A program made the translations under genes and the position numbers. Positions 1 through 5,048 of a DNA stretch of 5,048 bases are shown piece by piece (position 1 is the stretch's first letter; each line of letters starts with the position of its first letter). The notes beneath the pieces were generated by a model. It did no database searches. It saw only the letters and a list, made by a program, of their open reading frames with translations, and was not told where the DNA came from. The DNA is from Prevotellaceae bacterium UBA1743. Lineage in GTDB: Bacteria; Bacteroidota; Bacteroidia; Bacteroidales; Bacteroidaceae. Where the stretch lies: assembly GCA_002314945.1 (NCBI GenBank), contig DCHV01000007.1, positions 61,882 to 66,929 of the forward strand. Reading direction: 5' to 3'.

Positions 1-230
1 TGGTTCGCCAGAATATCCACAGCAGTACCTCCCATGGCTGTTACGGCCTGTTGCGCATCTATTTTCTTGCGGTCCATCCGATATACCACCTGACGACGAG
101 AGGCTGAGACAGCCACCTCCTTCATCTCTTTTGTCTTCACTTTTGTGGTGTCAACCTGTTGTTGAGCCAGCATCACGCCAGTACAGAAGGGTAGCATCAC
201 GGCACAAAGAAAACTTCTCATTCTCATCAT
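1..230 (-). CDS. TonB-dependent outer-membrane receptor, N-terminal part (cut by window edge)
   Basis: Translating the minus strand from 230 gives 76 codons open to the window edge. Residues 1-22 form a signal peptide: MMRMR, then a hydrophobic run ending VMLA, with likely cleavage before QQQVDTT. Around residues 38-43 comes the sequence EVAVSASR, the usual entry to a TonB-receptor plug domain. The stretch VVYRMDRKKID and then GGTAVDILAN matches the plug pattern in which 'tatdvL.n.Ps' precedes the receptor's first loop. The style is closest to the Bacteroidota outer-membrane beta-barrel family receptors rather than classical SusC. No carboxypeptidase-like regulatory domain lies between signal peptide and plug, although many relatives have one. 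Such receptors import ligands across the outer membrane using TonB energy. The gene starts 38 bases after the stop of the second DUF4838 gene, so it is probably last or later in that operon. The ligand cannot be told, and most of the barrel is outside the window. Confidence 0.85.
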   Translation of the reverse strand, partial: MMRMRSFLCAVMLPFCTGVMLAQQQVDTTKVKTKEMKEVAVSASRRQVVYRMDRKKIDAQQAVTAMGGTAVDILAN

Positions 231-231
231 T

Positions 232-236
232 CTCCT
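232..236 (-). promoter_or_regulatory. Possible Shine-Dalgarno site of the TonB-dependent receptor
   Basis: The minus strand reads AGGAG at 236-232. Three in-frame ATGs follow, at 230, 227 and 221. Spacing from the site is 1, 4 and 10 bases respectively, so 227 or 221 would suit ribosome binding better than 230. The signal peptide remains intact with any of them. Bacteroidota often initiate without such a site, so this is only a hint about the start. Confidence 0.35.
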
Positions 237-268
237 GTTATTGAGACAATCTTTTTGTTTTGGCGGAC

Positions 269-1999
269 CTATTTTTCCTTCTGCAGTCGATCCATCGTTC
301 CTTCGAGCGATTCCCATTCGCAAAGCTTAACCTTGTGTTTCTTTGCCAATGTGACCAGTTCTTCCCATGTGCCATCAGCCTTGCTTTCCTCCACTTTGCG
401 TGAAGCCTTCAGATAGAGGGTTTGCAGGCGAAGATAGTCAATACGGTCTCTCATCTCGTCGCTCTTGGCCTTTTGGCGTGCCTTGTCGAGCAGAGCCATG
501 CCTTCCTCTACAAACTTGTCGGTGTAGATGGGGGTGCGATGGTTGATGTAGATGCCGAAATGCTCATTGGGTACTGCCAATTCCTGGGACATGAGATAGT
601 ACTTCCATACCAGGGGCGCACACTCTCCGTAGAATCCATAGATAAAGTCCTTTGCCAGAGGAGTGACATCCTGGTCGGGGTTCCACAGCAGATGGGCGAT
701 GACCCATGCACGAAGCTCGGCAAACTCACCTGCGTTGCTCATGTATTGCGACTCCTCGAAGATACCGATGGAGTGGTTGTCGCGCAACGTACGGATGTTT
801 GGAGCCAAAACCTTGAAGTTGGGGAAAGGAGCCACGAGCTGGAGGTAATTGATGATATAGTCCCAGATAAAGAGATGGGGTGCGATGGATGCCCATTGCT
901 TCAGGTCATCGACAAAAGCCTTGTTCTGTTCGCAGTTGGGGTCGTCCATGGGATGCGAATAGCAACATTCGATACTGCACAGGCGGATGACCACGTTGTC
1001 GCGTGGCACGATGCCTACAGGCGGTTTACGACTGTACAAGTAGGCAAAGGTGCCGATGAATTTGTCGGGAAACTCTTCCTTGACGTAGTCGGCCACCTGA
1101 TTGACAAACCATACGATGATGCCCGAATGTGTACCGCCATATTGAGCCTCGATGGCCTTGCATTCATCACATTCGCAGAACTTCCAGTTGTCGTCCTGCG
1201 ACAGGCTATATACGATAAAGTCGGGTTCCTCGCGCATCTTCTGTAGCATACCCTTCTTGCAGAGTTCCAACACGTCTGGGTTGGACAGACAGAGCTGCCC
1301 GTGATTCTCGCGCTTCCCTTCGCGGAAGCAGAAATACTCGGGATGCTCGGCAAAGTACTTGTCGTAGGGTACGAAACTCGGCATGGTGTGGCAACCCCTG
1401 TATGCCTCCATGCCACCATACTCATTGTGGGCGGGGGACCATGCCATGTTCATGAGGTTGTGCGCACTCCATTCAGGTTTGGTCTTGATGTGGAAATAAT
1501 CATTCTGACGCAATTTGACCGTAGGATGTTCGCTGTGGGAGAGTGTGTCGAAACCCCACTTCTTCATCTTGGGTACTTTCGTGTAGTCGGGCGTGTACCA
1601 GCGTATGCCCAATTCCCTCTCCAGGAAGGAGAACACGCCATACATCGTGCCACGATTGCTTCCTCCGTAGATATAAATGTTGCTGCCACGGCTTTCGTAG
1701 GTAAAATCCTCGTTGTCGGCTGCTATGGCTTTTGCACCTGCTTCAGGTTGAAAGCCGACAGCTATCTGATTCTCCCCGTTGCGGTTCAGATCGTGTCGTA
1801 TTGGAAGCGTCACACCTCCGCTTATCTGCTTGATGTACATCTGCAACTCGGTTGCTGCCTTTTGCTCCGAGGTGCTTGCATCGTGGGATACTACAATTGT
1901 GTAGGATGATTTTCCGTTCTTGAAAAGGAAATTCTTTCCTTGTGTAGTGGCACATGCCAACAGGCAAAGTACCACGAGAATAGATTTCAGAAGTCTCAT
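269..1999 (-). CDS. Exported DUF4838-family protein, second tandem copy (putative glycan-active enzyme)
   Basis: This 576-aa protein has an export signal (residues 1-20, MRLLKS then a hydrophobic run). Residues about 24-150 resemble the alpha/beta domain that precedes the catalytic barrel in beta-hexosaminidases and alpha-glucuronidases. They include QISGGVTLPI and the signature RGTMYGVFSFLERELGIRWY (106-125). Residues about 200-465 match the DUF4838 pattern: GCHTMP (202-207), YSLSQDDN (264-271), CECDEC (275-280), FVNQVADY, PDKFIGTFAY, IWDY (378-381), GIFEE (412-416), LLWNPDQ and YGEC (457-460). The rest, to 576, looks helical. Asp270 and Glu416 are candidate active-site acids by position only; the family's reaction is not established to my knowledge. 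Cys16 in LLAC is a possible lipoprotein site. The start is fixed because an in-frame TAG lies two codons upstream. The gene follows its paralogue by 17 bases and precedes a TonB receptor, so co-transcription is likely. Confidence 0.92.
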   Translation of the reverse strand: MRLLKSILVVLCLLACATTQGKNFLFKNGKSSYTIVVSHDASTSEQKAATELQMYIKQISGGVTLPIRHDLNRNGENQIAVGFQPEAGAKAIAADNEDFTYESRGSNIYIYGGSNRGTMYGVFSFLERELGIRWYTPDYTKVPKMKKWGFDTLSHSEHPTVKLRQNDYFHIKTKPEWSAHNLMNMAWSPAHNEYGGMEAYRGCHTMPSFVPYDKYFAEHPEYFCFREGKRENHGQLCLSNPDVLELCKKGMLQKMREEPDFIVYSLSQDDNWKFCECDECKAIEAQYGGTHSGIIVWFVNQVADYVKEEFPDKFIGTFAYLYSRKPPVGIVPRDNVVIRLCSIECCYSHPMDDPNCEQNKAFVDDLKQWASIAPHLFIWDYIINYLQLVAPFPNFKVLAPNIRTLRDNHSIGIFEESQYMSNAGEFAELRAWVIAHLLWNPDQDVTPLAKDFIYGFYGECAPLVWKYYLMSQELAVPNEHFGIYINHRTPIYTDKFVEEGMALLDKARQKAKSDEMRDRIDYLRLQTLYLKASRKVEESKADGTWEELVTLAKKHKVKLCEWESLEGTMDRLQKEK

Positions 2000-2016
2000 T
2001 ATCTATGTCGTTTTAG

Positions 2017-3756
2017 TTATTCGTCGTACATTCTCTGGATACCTTTTTCCAAGGGTTCCCCCTCACGCATCATGGCATTGTATTTGCGGGCAAGGGTAAT
2101 CAACTCTTCTGTAGTGCCATCTGCCTTGCTCTCTTCACCATGACGTGCAGATTTCAGATACAGAATCTGCAAGCGCACCTGATCCACACGATCCCTCATC
2201 TCGTCACTCTTTGCCATCTGTCGTGCATTATTCAGGACTTGCATTCCCTCTTCCAGGAAGGAGTCGGGGAAGGTAGGATTAAATTCATCAATATAGATTC
2301 CGAAGTGCCTATCTGGAGTAACGAGCGCCTGACACATCTGATAGTACTTCCATATTTCACCTGCACATTCTCCATAATAGCCATCAATAAAATCCTTCAC
2401 CAAAGGCTCTACTTCCTGATCGGGATTCCATAGCAGGCGTGCCGAAACCCACAGTCGCAGATCCTGAAAGTCAGCACCATTGGATTGGTACTGTGCTTCG
2501 TCGAAGATACCGATGGCATGATTGTCGCGCAAGGTGCGGATGTTGGGGGCAAGTACGTTGAAGTTGGGGAAAGGAGCCATGTACTGCATGTAATTGACGA
2601 TATAGTCCCAGATGAATAGATGGGGCGCGATGGATGCCCATTGATTCAGGTCATCGACAAAAGCTTTGTTCTGCTCGCAATTGGGATCGTCCATGGCATG
2701 AGCGTAACAACACTCGATGCTACACAGGCGGATGACCACATTGTCTCTCGGAACAATACCTACAGGAGGTTTGCGACCATATTGATAGGCAAAGGTACCT
2801 ATGAATTTGTCGGGGAACTCTTCCTTGATGTAATCTGCCACCTGATTGACGAACCATACGATGATGCCTGAGTGCTGATATCCGTATTGTGCCTCGATAG
2901 CCTTGCATTCATCACATTCGCAGAAATCAAAATTGTCTGCCTGAGAGAGGCTGTAGATTCTAAAGTGAGGATTGCGCCGGATGTGTGCAAGCATACCCTC
3001 CTTGCATCGTTTCAGCACCTCGGGATTGGACAGGCACAATTGTCCGTCTTTCTTCCTTTCGCCATTGCGCATACAGAAGAACTCCGGATGCTCATCAAAC
3101 AGGTCGAAAGATACAAAAATGGGCATCGTATGGCATCCCCAATATACTTCCGTACCCCCATATTTCTCATCAGAGAGGCCGAAAGTCATGTTGATTTTAT
3201 TGTGCGCGTTCCATACATTGCCATTCTCCCGGGCGGTAGTGTAATAATTGCATTGACGCATGTTCACAGTGGGATGCTCGCTGTGGGAGAGTTTGTCGAA
3301 ACCCCACTTTTTCTTCTGAGGCACCACGGTACATTTGGGTGTGTACCAGCGTATGCCCAATTCATTCTCCAGAAAGGTGAACACGCCATACATCGTACCA
3401 CGCTTGCCATTACCATAAATGTAGATATTGCTGCCCTGACTCTCGTAGGTGAGATCCTCGCACAAGGAATTCTTGTCGATAGCGTCATCATTGGGTGAAA
3501 CCCCGATAACTATTTGGTTCTTACCGTTCTTCTTCAGTTCTGTACTGATAGGCAGAGTCACGCCTCCGCTTATCTGACGAATATATTCCTGCAACTCCGA
3601 TGCTGCTGTCTTCTCCGTAGCATCTGCGGTAGGTCGTAAGATAATCGAGTAAGAGGATTTACCGTTCTTGAAGAGGAAATGCTTTCCCTGTGCCATCAGA
3701 CAGCCCATAAGGCAGATTGCCACTAATAGTGTCCTGTGGATGCTGAAATGTCTCAT
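2017..3756 (-). CDS. Exported DUF4838-family protein, first tandem copy (putative glycan-active enzyme)
   Basis: This 579-aa protein is the first gene of the apparent operon and is about 65% identical by eye to the copy downstream. Residues 1-22 are an export signal ending CLMAQGK. Cleavage before Gln23 is plausible, but Cys19 in LMGC could instead be lipidated. Residues about 26-154 form the hexosaminidase/glucuronidase-like N-terminal domain (KRGTMYGVFTFLENELGIRW, 118-137). DUF4838 spans about 205-470: GCHTMP (207-212), YSLSQADN (268-275), CECDEC (279-284), IWDY (382-385), GIFDE (416-420), LLWNPDQ and YGEC (461-464). The first Asp of the neighbour's QDDN is Ala273 here, while Asp274 is kept. 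Asp274 and Glu420 are position-based candidates for catalysis, not proven. The start is secure: an in-frame TAA lies 12 codons upstream with no other ATG between. A Bacteroides-type promoter sits just upstream. GC content is slightly lower than in the second copy. Confidence 0.92.
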   Translation of the reverse strand: MRHFSIHRTLLVAICLMGCLMAQGKHFLFKNGKSSYSIILRPTADATEKTAASELQEYIRQISGGVTLPISTELKKNGKNQIVIGVSPNDDAIDKNSLCEDLTYESQGSNIYIYGNGKRGTMYGVFTFLENELGIRWYTPKCTVVPQKKKWGFDKLSHSEHPTVNMRQCNYYTTARENGNVWNAHNKINMTFGLSDEKYGGTEVYWGCHTMPIFVSFDLFDEHPEFFCMRNGERKKDGQLCLSNPEVLKRCKEGMLAHIRRNPHFRIYSLSQADNFDFCECDECKAIEAQYGYQHSGIIVWFVNQVADYIKEEFPDKFIGTFAYQYGRKPPVGIVPRDNVVIRLCSIECCYAHAMDDPNCEQNKAFVDDLNQWASIAPHLFIWDYIVNYMQYMAPFPNFNVLAPNIRTLRDNHAIGIFDEAQYQSNGADFQDLRLWVSARLLWNPDQEVEPLVKDFIDGYYGECAGEIWKYYQMCQALVTPDRHFGIYIDEFNPTFPDSFLEEGMQVLNNARQMAKSDEMRDRVDQVRLQILYLKSARHGEESKADGTTEELITLARKYNAMMREGEPLEKGIQRMYDE

Positions 3757-3784
3757 ATTGTATATGTAATGTGATTTATTCGTG

Positions 3785-3814
3785 CAAAGTTACATAAATT
3801 ATGCCACTTTCAGA
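3785..3814 (-). promoter_or_regulatory. Bacteroides-type promoter of the DUF4838 operon
   Basis: On the minus strand, TAACTTTG at 3792-3785 fits the Bacteroides -7 consensus TAnnTTTG exactly. TCTG at 3814-3811, 18 bases upstream, is a one-mismatch fit to the -33 TTTG. Transcription would begin near 3781-3778, leaving an AT-rich leader of about 22-25 bases before the ATG at 3756, without a Shine-Dalgarno site. The placement directly in front of the first DUF4838 gene supports the call. Start mapping has not been done. Confidence 0.65.
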
Positions 3815-3837
3815 CGGAATGAAAAGGAAAAAGTCCA

Positions 3838-3853
3838 TTTTTTGTACAAAAAA
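3838..3853. promoter_or_regulatory. 16-base perfect palindrome upstream of the operon promoter
   Basis: TTTTTTGTACAAAAAA reads the same on both strands. Its centre lies about 65 bases upstream of the predicted transcription start, a position suited to an activator or other dimeric regulator. Alternatively, as minus-strand RNA it could fold into a hairpin (CC, six T-A pairs, GTAC loop, GG with a bulged base) followed by ACTTTTTCCTTTTC. That would make it a weak terminator for the gene ending at 4001. The sequence does not decide between these. The rest of 3854-4000 holds no gene or signal that I can support. Confidence 0.35.
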
Positions 3854-4000
3854 GGCCTCCTCATATTCTCTTCTGTTCAGATTCTTGTGGGTGTGGATGT
3901 ATGTTGAGAGCGCTTCAGTCGTCTTATGGCAGTTGTCATAGCACGCACTCACACTCCTATTGGTTCTGTAGATAACACATTGTATTGCCTCACCGATAAA

Positions 4001-4984
4001 TTATCTCAAAAGATAATCTTCAATCAACCAACCACATTGGTTAACGGTCACGCGAAAATAACGTCCATTCATAATTCGGTAATCTGTAGTGAAATATGGT
4101 TTGAACGTCTTATCTGGTAGATTTTCGACAAATGACTTCAAATCCTGGAATAATCGTTGAACATCTTTTTCTGGACTTTCTGGTTCCAGCAACTCCAGTG
4201 TATAACACCCTCCTTGATCTTTGTTCCCAATATGTCGCGATGTCTGATACAGTAGAACTGAAAATGTACATTCTAGTTTTTCATTTAGGGGGAGATACTC
4301 CAAATTACACATAGCTCCCATTAGACGTGCTCCGGATTGAAGTTTCCGATCCCAATGACCGCCAAAGCCAATAGATGTAACTTCAGCATGCGAAAAGAAA
4401 TCAGGACTATTGGTAGATGTATTTACATTGGCCAGCAGTTTCCCCTGGTCATAGATTGCCCAATACAAACATGGTGATACAACAAATCCCATGTACGAGC
4501 GAGGTTCCTCTAACAGAAGTATTTCACCATCTAACCACTGCCTGTTCTTGCTCCTATTCAACTTTTCAACGAGCTTAGATTGCGACATGCCATTCTCATC
4601 TACAAGGTCAACAAGTTTTAGAAACGGATAGGACCACACACCTCGGCATTTCCTTACTTGACTATCAGAATGGTGCTTTAAGGGAGACACTAACATAATA
4701 CTACTACCATGGCCTTCCATGGGAAAACTCAGCGAATCATATCCCTCATATAGGGAATTATCGCATGTTACATTACTGTACCGTAGAAAAGCGTCCTTCA
4801 TTTCCTCAACGCTCACCGTGTCATGATAATACCTTCTATGCAAAAATGTAATATCTTCTTTAGAGGTCCTCTGGAAATCGTCCCATCTATCTTCCCAGAA
4901 ATTATCATACCTTTGACCATACATATTTGAGGCCAAGATTATAAAAATTATGAGAATCTGTCGATTTAAGTGTACCATGTACAT
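4001..4984 (-). CDS. Secreted or membrane-anchored protein of unknown function
   Basis: I do not recognise this 327-aa protein. It opens with an export signal or membrane anchor, residues 3-23 (MVHLNRQ, then a strongly hydrophobic ILIIFIILAS, likely cut before Gln24). The mature N-terminus is acidic and aromatic (YDNFWEDRWDDFQ). The body looks like a mixed, strand-rich domain with SPCLYWAIYDQGKLLANV (170-187) and seven scattered cysteines (74, 113, 172, 226, 239, 260, 317). A helix-like segment lies at 272-290. No repeats or catalytic motif are visible. An in-frame TAA directly precedes the first ATG (4984), so translation begins there or at Met3 (4978). Base composition is AT-rich (about 40% GC in a sampled row, against about 50% in the second DUF4838 gene). 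With the 244-base gap downstream, this suggests it is a separate unit from the operon and possibly acquired. No promoter is recognisable in the short upstream stretch. Confidence 0.75.
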   Translation of the reverse strand: MYMVHLNRQILIIFIILASNMYGQRYDNFWEDRWDDFQRTSKEDITFLHRRYYHDTVSVEEMKDAFLRYSNVTCDNSLYEGYDSLSFPMEGHGSSIMLVSPLKHHSDSQVRKCRGVWSYPFLKLVDLVDENGMSQSKLVEKLNRSKNRQWLDGEILLLEEPRSYMGFVVSPCLYWAIYDQGKLLANVNTSTNSPDFFSHAEVTSIGFGGHWDRKLQSGARLMGAMCNLEYLPLNEKLECTFSVLLYQTSRHIGNKDQGGCYTLELLEPESPEKDVQRLFQDLKSFVENLPDKTFKPYFTTDYRIMNGRYFRVTVNQCGWLIEDYLLR

Positions 4985-5014
4985 TTATGACTTTATAATT
5001 AAACACGACTTAAT

Positions 5015-5048
5015 TTAATGCCTGGTAAGCGTGTCCGCGATGTCGCCT
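5015..5048. other. Window edge: possible end or start of another gene, orientation unclear
   Basis: Bases 5018-5048 are much richer in G and C than the AT-rich 4985-5017, which hints at coding sequence. On the minus strand one frame reads GDIADTLTRH and stops at 5015, which would be the end of a gene 30 bases upstream of the unknown protein. On the plus strand an ATG at 5018 opens MPGKRVRDVA, which would be the start of a divergent gene. About ten codons cannot decide between them. Confidence 0.25.

Larger units (their letters stand above)
269..3756 (-). repeat. Tandem gene duplication of two DUF4838 genes
   Basis: The two adjacent genes are full-length paralogues in the same orientation, offset by 1745 bases through the central region. 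Counting by eye, residues 274-414 of the downstream copy and 278-418 of the upstream copy match at 127 of 141 positions (about 90%). The parts before and after match at about 57% and 59%. In a 120-base sample of the core (901-1020 against 2646-2765) I count 19 base differences but only two amino-acid changes. The copies are therefore old and held by selection rather than freshly copied. Confidence 0.9.

Noticed and set aside
422..1909. Long plus-strand open frames at 422-1246 (274 aa) and 1301-1909 (202 aa)
   Set aside because: They lie fully antisense to the second DUF4838 gene, whose protein has clear family motifs and a paralogue. The plus-strand products show no recognisable motifs and no sensible context.
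758..2925. Recent gene conversion between the two DUF4838 cores
   Set aside because: The sampled core differs at 19 of 120 bases, mostly silent sites. Recent conversion would have left the DNA nearly identical.
2620..3498. Plus-strand open frames at 2620-2871 and 2872-3498
   Set aside because: They are antisense shadows of the first DUF4838 gene. They resemble the shadows in the second copy only because the sense genes are paralogous.
3799..3864. Minus-strand 21-codon frame starting MRRPFLYKKW, a possible leader peptide
   Set aside because: It lies upstream of and across the predicted promoter, so it would not be on the operon transcript. No start signal supports it.
4000..4017. Inverted repeat ATTATCT-CAAA-AGATAAT over the stop codon of the unknown gene
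   Set aside because: The 7-base stem is almost all A-T, overlaps coding sequence and is not followed by a T-run, so it does not make a convincing terminator.
3926..4120. Plus-strand 64-aa open frame crossing the end of the unknown gene
   Set aside because: It overlaps the minus-strand coding sequence by 120 bases and has no ribosome site, promoter or recognisable motif.
1..5048. CRISPR array, tRNA, rRNA or insertion sequence
   Set aside because: I see no regularly spaced short repeats, tRNA-like clover pattern, rRNA sequence, transposase motif or terminal inverted repeats.

Overview
The window looks like a chromosomal segment from the Bacteroidota, most likely Bacteroidales (a Bacteroides- or Prevotella-like gut or rumen organism). 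Three things suggest this. There are two secreted DUF4838-family proteins, a family common in Bacteroides-type glycan-degrading bacteria. A TonB-dependent outer-membrane receptor follows them. The promoter carries a Bacteroides-type -7 box (TAnnTTTG), and the main gene pair has no clear Shine-Dalgarno sites. The genus cannot be fixed from the sequence alone. All confident genes lie on the minus strand.

Reading in the direction of transcription, from high to low coordinates: bases 4985-5048 are an unresolved edge. At 4984-4001 is a secreted protein of unknown function (327 aa), clearly more AT-rich than the rest. A 244-base intergenic region follows, with a 16-base perfect palindrome (3838-3853) and a good Bacteroides-type promoter (-7 box at 3792-3785). 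Next come two tandem, paralogous DUF4838 proteins, 579 aa (3756-2017) and 576 aa (1999-269), separated by only 17 bases. After 38 more bases comes the start of a TonB-dependent receptor (230 to beyond base 1), cut by the window edge.

The two DUF4838 genes and the receptor very probably form one operon. The enzyme-like exported proteins have a beta-hexosaminidase/alpha-glucuronidase-type N-terminal domain followed by a barrel-like DUF4838 region, which suggests they act on a glycan or glycoconjugate at the outer membrane or in the periplasm. The receptor would import a released product or a related ligand. The substrate is unknown, and no SusC/SusD pair, sulfatase or recognised glycosidase is visible here.

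The most interesting features are the tandem duplication, with a central block about 90% identical in protein while its flanks are only about 55-60% identical; an unusually large set of cysteines (12) shared by two exported proteins; and the DUF4838-plus-receptor operon. Nothing here proves a new system. The pair is a reasonable candidate for an uncharacterised glycan-processing unit.
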